NCBI GenBank assembly: GCA_016713965.1
Contig: JADJOC010000010.1
Span: 1 to 64,000, forward strand
DNA: 64,000 bases
Reading direction: 5' to 3'
Origin: Chitinophagaceae bacterium
GTDB taxonomy: Bacteria; Bacteroidota; Bacteroidia; Chitinophagales; Chitinophagaceae
Both the position numbers and the translations under genes were made by a program. A model generated the notes under the pieces. That model made no database searches. It saw only the letters and a list, made by a program, of their open reading frames with translations, and had not been told where the DNA came from. Each line of letters opens with the position of its first letter. Positions within the stretch are counted from its first letter, which is position 1. Shown here piece by piece: positions 56,263 through 64,000 of this stretch.

Positions 56263-57612
56263 TTACTTGCTTAAAGGTATGGTGAATGTAAAATCACTGC
56301 CTTTGCCAAGTACACTTTCAACCCAAATACGCCCACCATTTTTTTCCACGAATTCTTTGCAAAGTATCAAACCAAATCCTGTGCCTTTTTCGCTGGCTGT
56401 ACCAGTAGTTGAATAATGAGTTGTTATTTCCCAAAGTTTTTGAAAATTATTTTTATCAATACCTACACCATTATCAGATATCGTAATGATACCATTTGTT
56501 TCATCAGATTTAGCAGAGATATTTATTATCCCGTCTGGATGTGTAAACTTAATTGCATTTGAAATAAGGTTTCTCAAAATTGTTTTGAGCATATTTTCAT
56601 CTGCTGATACATTTATATTATTCTCAGCATAATTGATGGTAATATTTTTTGCAATGGCGCTTAATTTTAAACTTTCAATAATTCCTTGGCAAAGTTCAGA
56701 AAAATTCAGCTCCTCTGGTTTATAGGAAATACTGCCTGATTGCGATTTTGCCCACATTAAAATTTCTTCCAGCAGGTTGTAAGTTTGTTTTGACATTTTA
56801 TATACAACCTTGATATGATCTTCTATTTTATTCAGGTCATAATTACGCAGGTTATTTAACAGTAAAAGGGAATATCCTAAAATATTATTAAACGGATTTC
56901 TCAAATCATGGGCAAGGATTGAAAAAAATTTGTCTTTTTGAGAATTTAGAGATTTTAACTGAAGTGTAAGTTTCTGATTGTATAACACAAAGAACATAAT
57001 AGCCCATGTTATATCAATAACCATGCTTGATAAGAATTGTAGGTTGTTCAGAAAAGTTGATGCAAATACGTTTCTGATTGCAGGAAATAAAATCCAGCCG
57101 ATAACACGGCCTAAAAGTATTGCAGCAAACATGAAGAATATTATTGCTGTAAATATATAAGTGAACTCGTTGTCCTTAATTTTATTTTTCAAGATTTGTA
57201 TACCAATTACAATTACTATTCCTGAAAGAAAAATTCCAACAACTACCGTTGGCACATGCAGTTGTATTTGAAAATAAGTAAAGTAAATAATTAATAATTC
57301 AAAAAGCACTACTGTAATTAAAGCAATAATTTTGTGTGGGGTTGTTATTTTTTTTTTAAAAAACCTTTGAACACCAAAAACCCTTATAATTCCGGCCCAT
57401 ACAAATAAGGTCCTGGGTAGGGCTATAGAAAAAAAATCAGGAATTTTATTACCCATGGACAATAATAAGTAACCACCGGCAATTAAAAAGTGTGAAATAA
57501 TCCAATAATTAATCCCCGGAAAAGTAAGCTGGGTTTTTCTTACTGCATAAGTAAAAAAACCTAAAAAAAGGCTTATAATTACCAGGCATATCAAAATGGT
57601 TTTTATATCCAT
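56263..57612 (-). CDS. Membrane sensor histidine kinase
   Basis: 449 residues. Six or seven hydrophobic helices occupy residues 1-210 (7TM-like sensor part). HisKA follows: FFSILAHDLRNPFNNILGYS with the phosphorylated His near 236. The HATPase domain has LKTILRNLISNAIKFTHPDG (N box), ITISDNGVGI (G1) and KGTGFGLILCKEFVEKNGG (G2), ending with ESVLGKGSDFTFTIPL. It senses an unknown signal and would phosphorylate a response regulator, none of which is adjacent, so it is an orphan kinase. Intact. Confidence 0.88.
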   Translation of the reverse strand: MDIKTILICLVIISLFLGFFTYAVRKTQLTFPGINYWIISHFLIAGGYLLLSMGNKIPDFFSIALPRTLFVWAGIIRVFGVQRFFKKKITTPHKIIALITVVLFELLIIYFTYFQIQLHVPTVVVGIFLSGIVIVIGIQILKNKIKDNEFTYIFTAIIFFMFAAILLGRVIGWILFPAIRNVFASTFLNNLQFLSSMVIDITWAIMFFVLYNQKLTLQLKSLNSQKDKFFSILAHDLRNPFNNILGYSLLLLNNLRNYDLNKIEDHIKVVYKMSKQTYNLLEEILMWAKSQSGSISYKPEELNFSELCQGIIESLKLSAIAKNITINYAENNINVSADENMLKTILRNLISNAIKFTHPDGIINISAKSDETNGIITISDNGVGIDKNNFQKLWEITTHYSTTGTASEKGTGFGLILCKEFVEKNGGRIWVESVLGKGSDFTFTIPLSK

Positions 57613-58102
57613 CTCTTTGTTTTATATACTAACGCTCTGCCTAAGCATTTTATGCGTATACAATTACTATATAGATATACTTTGGTTATTTTATGACTGG
57701 TTTTATACAGGGTTAGGAATGTTTAGTTTTATGGTCAGATAAAGATACATAAAAATATTTCTTATTTATATTGGTTTTTTTTATCAGGATAGTAAACATG
57801 AATAATATAGAATTATTTTGTAACCAGCGATATATTTTCATAGCAGCATCGTTGTGTCACTCACTTGTGCAGCATATCTTTAATGAGCTTTTATTGCAAA
57901 ATTTGTGAGAAAGTTGAATTCTTAACACTTTTAGCTTAATAGTATTACTTTAGTCCAGGTAAACTTATCCGATTTGATTGTTTTAAATTCGCTTTGGTAA
58001 AAGCTAAATAGCAATACTTTTAATGAATGGAGAGTCCACCGCCTTTGGCGGGCACAGCGCCAAAAATGTTCAATCAGGGCTCAGCTGCCTGTCACAAAAA
58101 AA
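57613..58102. other. Gene-free stretch between histidine kinase and ychF
   Basis: 490 bp, AT-rich, with one short GC-rich palindromic patch (CCGCCTTTGGCGGGC near 58036). No coding frame, RNA gene or repeat family could be supported. Confidence 0.45.
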
Positions 58103-59200
58103 TTACACATTAAATCTGAAATGCATCACATCACCATCCTGCACTACATATTCCTTGCCCTCAATACGTAAGCGTCCATTATCACGGCAGGCCGCCTCAG
58201 ATTTATAATGTATAAAATCTTCAAAAGAAATTACCTCGGCTTTAATAAAGCCTTTTTCAAAGTCGGTATGTATAACGCTGGCTGCCTGCGGTGCCTTCCA
58301 GCCTTGCTGGATTGTCCAGGCACGTACTTCCTGCACACCGGCAGTAAAATAAGTAGAGAGGTTTAATAATTTATAGGTAGAGTGGATCAGCCTGTCCAAC
58401 GCAGGTTCTGTCATCTTATACTCTTCCATGAACATCTGCTTGTCTTCAGGATTATCAAATTCTGCAATTTGTGCCTCAATGGCGTTAGTCATAACAATTA
58501 CCTGTGCACCTTCATTTTTTACAGCTTCTGCCAATACCTGTGAAAACTTATTACCCGTATGCATGCTGGCCTCATCTACATTTGCCACATATAAGATAGG
58601 CTTATCAGTTAGTAAGAATAAATCGGCAATGGCAGTTTTTTCTTCTTTGGTAAGTCCTAGCGACAAAATGCTTTTTCCTTTATCCAAATGTTCTTTGCAG
58701 CGGATTAGCACATCAAGCTCTGCCTTCATTTTAGGATCTGTTTTGGCTAGTTTTTCTGTGCGCTGCATTTTCTTTTCTACACTTTCCAGGTCTTTCAATT
58801 GCAATTCCGTTTCTATAATCTCTTTATCACCTACAGGGTTTATCGGGCCTTCGTCCCTTAAAATATTCTCATCTTCAAAGCAGCGTATTACATGAATAAT
58901 AGCATCTACCTCACGTATATTGGCTAAAAATTTGTTGCCTAATCCCTCTCCTTTGCTGGCGCCCCTTACCAATCCTGCGATATCTACAATTTCTATTTGT
59001 GTAGGCACAGTTCTGTCAGGCTGTACCAATTCGGCGAGTTTGTCTATCCGTGGATCAGGTACATTCACCAGGCCTATATTAGGTTCAATGGTACAAAAGC
59101 GGTAATTACTTGCCTGTGCCTTTGCACTATTGCTCACTGCATTAAAAAGGGTAGACTTGCCTACGTTTGGTAATCCTACGATGCCTGCTTGTAAAGCCAT
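58103..59200 (-). CDS. ychF: Redox-regulated ATPase/GTPase YchF
   Basis: 365 residues, full family length. The P-loop GLPNVGKSTLFNAV starts near residue 8; FCTIEPNIGLVNVPDPRID follows, then the G3 motif DIAGLVRGASKGEGLGNKFL. The altered G4 segment YVANVDEAS (NxxE-type) explains the ATP preference in this family. The C-terminal TGS domain ends KEYVVQDGDVMHFRFNV. YchF binds ribosomes and acts in stress response. Monocistronic and intact. Confidence 0.95.
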   Translation of the reverse strand: MALQAGIVGLPNVGKSTLFNAVSNSAKAQASNYRFCTIEPNIGLVNVPDPRIDKLAELVQPDRTVPTQIEIVDIAGLVRGASKGEGLGNKFLANIREVDAIIHVIRCFEDENILRDEGPINPVGDKEIIETELQLKDLESVEKKMQRTEKLAKTDPKMKAELDVLIRCKEHLDKGKSILSLGLTKEEKTAIADLFLLTDKPILYVANVDEASMHTGNKFSQVLAEAVKNEGAQVIVMTNAIEAQIAEFDNPEDKQMFMEEYKMTEPALDRLIHSTYKLLNLSTYFTAGVQEVRAWTIQQGWKAPQAASVIHTDFEKGFIKAEVISFEDFIHYKSEAACRDNGRLRIEGKEYVVQDGDVMHFRFNV

Positions 59201-59350
59201 TATTTATAATTGATAATTAATTAACTGATAATTTTTTGCGTTGCAAAGGTATGTGTTATATGCAAATATTTATATTCGCTATAAATATGTAATTTCAATC
59301 AGGTTTACAAATTAACTAATATACAAATTAACGTTTAACTTTCTAAAACC

Positions 59351-60826
59351 ATGGCTCTAAGTCGTATCTGGTCTGCTTTTATCATCATTGCTATTGTAAT
59401 GGCTGGATATAAATGTTTTTTTGTAGATGGGCAGCAGGATATTTTTAGCCGGATGGTGACAGGTAAATCAGATGAGGTATTTAATTATTATGCAGTTGGC
59501 AGCACTGCCGAAACCGCAGAAAGTTTTGCCAAACAAGTAGAGCCTTTTGCCTACAAACGCAAAGATAAAATTGAGGATGCCAATATTATTTTAGCTGAAA
59601 ATATAAATGCAGATACTATAAAAATATTAAGGACTAAAAATCCTACGGCAAAAGTGCTTACTTACAAACAGGTACTTAACCGCCTGCAAAAACCGGTTGA
59701 TGGTATTATCGAAACCTGCAAAACTGCTGTAAATATTTGTATTGGCTTAATAGGCATTATGGCATTATTTATGGGTTTTATGAGCATTGCCGAAAGGGCA
59801 GGGGGCATTAATTTATTATCAAGGATTATCGGGCCGTTCTTTTCACGAATTTTTCCTGATGTGCCCAAAGGCCATCCGGCCATGGGACATATGATGATGA
59901 ATTTCAGTGCAAATTTATTAGGTCTTGATAATGCAGCCACACCTTTTGGCATTAAAGCCATGGAAAGTTTGCAAACACTCAATCCTCAAAAAGAAAGGGC
60001 CTCCAATGCGCAAATCATGTTCTTGTGCTTGCACGCATCCGGTTTAACATTAATTCCGGTGAGTATTATTGCTTTGCGTGCTGGTACTAAAGCGGCCAAT
60101 CCTACCGATATTTTTATACCCTGCATGATTGCAACATTTGTAGCTACCATGGCAGCAATGTTTATCGTTTCTATGAAGCAAAAGATAAATATTTTTCAGC
60201 CGGTAATTATGGCGTGGGTTTTCGGTATTTCAGGCGTAATTGCTGCGCTTGTTTTATACCTTAAATCACTCGATGCAGATGGTGTGCAATCTTTTTCGGG
60301 TATATTAAGCAACGGGTTAATTTTATTGATATTTATTTTAATAATATTGGGTGCTTTATATAAAAAGATTGATGTGTTTGATGCATTTATTGACGGAGCT
60401 AAAGGCGGTTTTGAAGTAGCCGTCCGCATCATTCCTTTTTTGGTAGGCATGCTCGTAGCCATCAGCATGCTGCGCAACAGCGGCGCTTTTGATGTATTAA
60501 TCAACGGGTTTAAATATATTTTTGCTGCCGTTGGTATGGACACCCGTTTTGTAGATGGCTTACCCACTGCATTAATAAAACCTTTTAGCGGTGGCGGTGC
60601 CCGTGGCATGATGGTGGATACAATGAAAACTTATGGGGCTGATTCTTTTGCAGGCCGCCTTAGCTGCGTATTGCAGGGCAGCAGCGATACTACTTTTTAT
60701 GTGATAGCGGTGTATTTTGGCGCAGTTTCTATTAAAAACACCCGCTATGCCATCGGCTCCATGCTGCTGGCCGATCTGGTAGGCATTATTACTTCAGTTA
60801 TTTTATGTTATATGTTTTTTGGATAA
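59351..60826 (+). CDS. SpmA/SpmB-like fused nucleoside-recognition membrane protein
   Basis: 491 residues with about 10 membrane helices. Two Gate (nucleoside recognition) repeats are visible: GLIGIMALFMGFMSIAERAG with NFSANLLGLDNAATPFGIKA, and FEVAVRIIPFLVGMLVAISM with DGLPTALIKPFSGGGARGMM and VLQGSSDTTFYVIAVYFGAV. In Bacillus the halves are the separate spore maturation proteins SpmA and SpmB; in non-sporing Bacteroidota the single-chain form has an unknown transport-like role. Intact, own transcription unit. Confidence 0.8.
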   Translation: MALSRIWSAFIIIAIVMAGYKCFFVDGQQDIFSRMVTGKSDEVFNYYAVGSTAETAESFAKQVEPFAYKRKDKIEDANIILAENINADTIKILRTKNPTAKVLTYKQVLNRLQKPVDGIIETCKTAVNICIGLIGIMALFMGFMSIAERAGGINLLSRIIGPFFSRIFPDVPKGHPAMGHMMMNFSANLLGLDNAATPFGIKAMESLQTLNPQKERASNAQIMFLCLHASGLTLIPVSIIALRAGTKAANPTDIFIPCMIATFVATMAAMFIVSMKQKINIFQPVIMAWVFGISGVIAALVLYLKSLDADGVQSFSGILSNGLILLIFILIILGALYKKIDVFDAFIDGAKGGFEVAVRIIPFLVGMLVAISMLRNSGAFDVLINGFKYIFAAVGMDTRFVDGLPTALIKPFSGGGARGMMVDTMKTYGADSFAGRLSCVLQGSSDTTFYVIAVYFGAVSIKNTRYAIGSMLLADLVGIITSVILCYMFFG

Positions 60827-60922
60827 AAAACGAAGTTTTTTATTGTAACTTTTGTTACCAGCTTTTATACTGCTATTGAGCTTCATTGGCGTCGCACTCT
60901 TGAACAGCATATCTATATTCAT

Positions 60923-61874
60923 CTATTCACAACTAAAATTAAATATCGGTACTTCTTCAATATGGATTTTAGCGTTATTACTAACAGAAAATTTCCTGAT
61001 AGCTTTAAATGAGTATAGTACCCTCATATTATCAAATGTATCATCGTCACCATTTTCACTGGTATAATTTTCAGCAATAAAAGCTTCCTTTTGTTTATCA
61101 TAGGTATATTCATAATTTCTAAACTCTTCCATTCTCATTTCTCTCACTTCTTTATAATAAGGATTAAAATAAAGCGTATCAGGGTCAGAGTTAAAATTAA
61201 CAATCTCATTAACGAATGCAGCAGTTTCCTTATCTGTATCTAAAGCGACTTTACGGCTGAATTTTTTTTCTTCTAAAAAATATAAACCATTCTTCCGGAT
61301 ATTAGCATAAAAAGGACGTGTGGGAAGTTCTTGATCATTAATTACTGCAATAAAATCATTGTATTTTTCATCATTTTTAAAAGTATAAAGCTCCCATTTC
61401 TCATCATCCCAATATTGATAATGCGCAAACAAAATGCTATCCGCATCACTTTTTACTGTATATACATTCGGAAACTTAAGGCAGTTTGGATTTTTATTAA
61501 AAATTCGTTTCATCCGGAGTTTATCCTTATCAAATTTGCCAAGGTGAATAAGTGATTCCGAATTGCTAAATTCCTGGAAAAATATTCTGATACTATCACC
61601 TATATTATTATTATGCCTGCCATATAGAGCATATAAGTTAGGGGGCGCACTATTAAACTTGAATTCAACAAGTGTATCATTGATCATTTTCCAGGTTCCT
61701 GATTCTGCTGTACCAAATGCCATTGCGGCAAATTTATTGTTTTTAGCACACCTAATATTGAGCTTCCCTCCGGCCCCCCGAACTAGTGGAATAAATCCCT
61801 TCTATATCTATATTTTTTTGACCAGAACTTATATAAAAAGAGCCAATAAAAAAAACAATCAGGATATATTTCAT
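60923..61874 (-). CDS. Unknown secreted protein (one frameshift)
   Basis: The start at 61874 gives a signal peptide (MKYILIVFFIGSFYISSGQK). A frame change near 61775, in GGGGGGCCGGAGGG, separates it from the main 266-residue frame, which reads FAAMAFGTAESGTWKMINDT and ends IHIEEVPIFNFSCE; dropping one C would join them. The body is beta-rich (PNLYALYGRHNNNIGDSIRI, KWELYTFKNDEKYNDFIAVI). No family was recognised. Repaired length is about 315 residues. Confidence 0.55.
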
Positions 61875-61926
61875 AATTAACTTATTTCTACTTTATTAAA
61901 ATAATACATTTTTTGGACTTTTGCTG

Positions 61927-62394
61927 TTAAAGTTTATGTATTAAAGCAAAATGTTTTACTCCAAAAAAATCTACCACTTCCTTCACCAAGCTATCCCGTA
62001 CTACCAGCAATAACTTTCTATCACTATTTCTATAATAATCAATAATTAATTTTACACTTTCATAAAAACCTTTACCCTGTAACTCCAATTTTCCTATTTC
62101 ATCAATAACCAGCCATTCAGGGTTGGCACCCAGCGCCTGTAATAAAATATTATTAGCCTTCTTAAAAGTGTCAGCAAAAAAATAGTATTTCCCAATGCTA
62201 ATTAATTCTTTATTAGTATTGCTATCCATACATTGGGCAGGGAATATTTGTTGTGTAGCTATATTCAAAAACATTCTTTGCCCATTAATATCCGGCATTA
62301 AAATACCTTGCACATTTTTTTGTTGTTTACACCAGTGCATCAATAAAGTTGTTTTTCCACTATGTACCGGCATAGAAAAAATTACAATGCTCAT
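61927..62394 (-). CDS. THEP1-like nucleoside-triphosphatase
   Basis: 155 residues. The Walker A motif MPVHSGKTTLLMHW lies at the N-terminus and the Walker B region WLVIDEIGKLELQGKGFYES near residue 93, the usual DEIGKxE of the THEP1 family. Members hydrolyse NTPs in vitro; the biological role is unclear. The start overlaps the stop of the membrane protein gene by ATGA, so the two products are probably made together and may work as a pair. Confidence 0.75.
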   Translation of the reverse strand: MSIVIFSMPVHSGKTTLLMHWCKQQKNVQGILMPDINGQRMFLNIATQQIFPAQCMDSNTNKELISIGKYYFFADTFKKANNILLQALGANPEWLVIDEIGKLELQGKGFYESVKLIIDYYRNSDRKLLLVVRDSLVKEVVDFFGVKHFALIHKL

Positions 62395-63554
62395 AGCTGG
62401 TTTTTTAGCGGAGGGTCGCTGACATTATAATCAGTATACGTAAGGGCCCAGTGTAATAAAGTAATTATAAAATATTGCCATCTTTCTCTTCCCTTATGTA
62501 AAGAGCTTTTTTTCCAGGCTCTGATGGTGAGGTGCCTGAGCACGGGCAAAAGCGATAATATTTTTAATACTTCTTCGCTGTAGCGGCTTTGTTTTTTACG
62601 TAATGTAACCTGTATAAATTTTGTAAATAAAGGATTAAGAATCATGTACCAGGCTATTATGGCAGTCAGCGTCCAGCATATGGATTTAAGAACCTTAAGC
62701 CAGCCTTCTTTTATCTGCGGAGAAAAAATAAGCAATATAACAGATATGGTTATTGATACAATTGTGAATAGTAATAATTTATTACGGCAGTTTTTTGTTT
62801 TTTTTACGTTTCTAAAAAAGTGTTCTTTGTCAAAAATCGTATCATCGCTTAATGCCATTATTTTGTTTTCTACAGAAATTTTTTTCAGGGTTTTAAATGC
62901 CAGCAATGCAATACATATTCCTCCGGTTACATATATTGTTAGGTAAATAGTAATTACCCATTGACTGCCATTTGCATGTGATAATCCGATCTGCTGTCCA
63001 ATAAATTCAATAAAAATATCTATAGATTTCCAAATAGATTCACCAAAAAATAAAGTAAGGATAATTAATTTTTGAACAGCAGATTCGATCATGGCAATAA
63101 CAGCTAATAACAAAATGCTGATAAAATTTATACTAAATAAAGAGAATATTGTAAAGCCCATAAAAGCCTGGAAGCAAACAGCAACATAAGCCGGTAAAGG
63201 AGTATGGGGGCTTACCATAGCTTTTACAATCAGCACAATTATTACACTTTTTAAAATCTGGCTATACTTTTTTCCCGAGACCTTCGCTATAAATATTATA
63301 ATAATTACTGCCAGCCCGCCAACAACTAATCCGGTAAATGGTATTTGTAATGCATGTAAAGCTCCTCCCAAACCACATTCAATAAACGCCCATAAAGCTG
63401 TTAGGCGCTGAACAGCGATAATGCGTTCTTCTGCTGATAAATTATTATATGTGATGTTTATTGGACGCAATAAATGATTTTTAATGAAACGAAGATAAGG
63501 GCTATTATGTATTTGTCTGCTATTGGGCAATTCGTTAATTTTACCACTACTCAT
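62391..63554 (-). CDS. Multi-span membrane protein coupled to the THEP1-like NTPase
   Basis: 387 residues with nine or more hydrophobic helices (VGGLAVIIIIFIAKVSGK, AFMGFTIFSLFSINFISILL, WVITIYLTIYVTGGICIALL, LLLFTIVSITISVILLIFS). The N-terminus is soluble (MSSGKINELPNSRQIHNSPY). Stop and start overlap with the NTPase gene (ATGA). No family could be named; the link to a P-loop NTPase could mean an energised transporter, but no transport motif was seen. Confidence 0.6.
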   Translation of the reverse strand: MSSGKINELPNSRQIHNSPYLRFIKNHLLRPINITYNNLSAEERIIAVQRLTALWAFIECGLGGALHALQIPFTGLVVGGLAVIIIIFIAKVSGKKYSQILKSVIIVLIVKAMVSPHTPLPAYVAVCFQAFMGFTIFSLFSINFISILLLAVIAMIESAVQKLIILTLFFGESIWKSIDIFIEFIGQQIGLSHANGSQWVITIYLTIYVTGGICIALLAFKTLKKISVENKIMALSDDTIFDKEHFFRNVKKTKNCRNKLLLFTIVSITISVILLIFSPQIKEGWLKVLKSICWTLTAIIAWYMILNPLFTKFIQVTLRKKQSRYSEEVLKILSLLPVLRHLTIRAWKKSSLHKGRERWQYFIITLLHWALTYTDYNVSDPPLKNQL

Positions 63555-63620
63555 TTTACTGTCGGTAATTAATTATATTGCTATAGATAAAGTAAAATAT
63601 TTTTAAAAGAATATTAAAAT

Positions 63621-64000
63621 ATGCATCAAGAAAATTCGCAATTTATGCTGGAGGCCATCCGCTTATCGGTTGCTAATGTGGAAGAAGGTAAGGGTGGGCC
63701 GTTTGGAGCTGTAGTTGTAAAAGATGGTAAAATAATTGCAAGGGGCACCAACCAGGTTACTGCAAGCAAAGATCCTACGGCACATGCCGAAGTAGTGGCT
63801 ATAAGAAATGCCTGTGAAGTGTTAAACAGCTTCCAGCTGGATGGCTGTGAAATTTATACCAGTTGTGAACCTTGTCCCATGTGCCTCGGTGCAATTTATT
63901 GGGCACGACCGGATAAATTATATTATGCCAACTCAAAAGAAGATGCTGCCAGTATTGAGTTTGATGACCAGTTTATCTACGAAGAAATTGCTCTTCCTGT
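63621..64000 (+). CDS. Nucleoside/guanine deaminase family protein, cut by window edge
   Basis: The ATG at 63621 opens a frame that is still open at the window end (at least 126 residues). It shows the cytidine-deaminase-like zinc site: HAEVVAIR near residue 54 (His and catalytic Glu) and CEPCPMC near 81 (two Cys ligands). The N-terminal GGPFGAVVVKDGKIIARGTN is characteristic of the guanine deaminase (GuaD) type of small enzymes, converting guanine to xanthine; a tRNA adenosine deaminase is the main alternative. Only the C-terminus is missing. Confidence 0.8.
   Translation, partial: MHQENSQFMLEAIRLSVANVEEGKGGPFGAVVVKDGKIIARGTNQVTASKDPTAHAEVVAIRNACEVLNSFQLDGCEIYTSCEPCPMCLGAIYWARPDKLYYANSKEDAASIEFDDQFIYEEIALP

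Noticed and set aside
1..64000. tRNA and rRNA genes
   Set aside because: No T-loop (GGTTCGAATCC-like) context with a cloverleaf and no rRNA-like conserved stretch was found on either strand by eye.

Overview
The window looks like a chromosomal segment of a Bacteroidota bacterium, most likely close to Chitinophagaceae. The supporting signs are AT-rich sequence, promoters of the TAnnTTTG type, an M4 peptidase with a type IX secretion C-terminal sorting domain, OstA-like, LptD-like and MlaD-like envelope genes, an NhaD-type antiporter, a membrane pyrophosphatase, and palindromic CTCC-TAC-GGAG repeats. No rRNA, tRNA or CRISPR array was seen.

Left part (1-24.1 kb): an accessory region in which every non-transposon gene lies on the minus strand. 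Reading right to left it holds a tyrosine recombinase (21.3-22.5 kb), a small tandem-repeat protein, a GmrSD-like DUF262 protein, an unknown protein, a restriction-modification pair with its own HTH regulator, and a ten-gene operon-like run (SCO protein, Cys-rich protein, AraC regulator, three tiny proteins, YHS and DUF6370 proteins, and two wrecked membrane cytochrome c genes). At the left edge are two decayed, translationally coupled DUF488 genes. Four 130-200 bp imperfect palindromes bounded by AAC...GTT, one of them with exact RYYYAAC/GTTRRRY boxes, separate gene blocks. Together with the recombinase this looks like an integron-like cassette array whose integrase reads in the same direction as the cassettes. 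A second repeat, a 65-75 nt hairpin with a conserved GTTTGTGTG-type loop and a conserved pair of mismatches in otherwise variable stems, recurs four times beside these palindromes. Two decayed IS91-like elements (tyrosine recombinase plus HUH transposase) both abut the GTTGAAC box of such a palindrome. An IS3 element closes the region.

Right part (24.1-64 kb): mostly core-type genes. These are hppA, a 48-bp tandem hairpin repeat, an NhaD-type antiporter, an envelope cluster (OstA-like, MlaD-like and amidase genes divergent from an LptD-like gene), an IS630-like element, SRPBCC and pyridoxamine-oxidase-like proteins, an S9 peptidase, a lipid kinase divergent from an APP1-type phosphatase, an SSS symporter, two adjacent secreted-protein genes sharing a conserved leader, a SAM methyltransferase, a DUF695 protein, an M4 peptidase, a histidine kinase, ychF, a SpmA/SpmB-like fusion, a THEP1-like NTPase with a membrane partner, and a nucleoside deaminase cut by the window edge.

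Many genes, including usually essential ones such as the LptD-like gene, are split by single-base indels. Nearly all can be restored by adding one base to a homopolymer, so sequencing error is as likely as real decay. Genes with one to three such breaks are annotated here as one CDS. Only the cytochrome pair, the DUF488 pair and the transposon genes are called pseudogenes.
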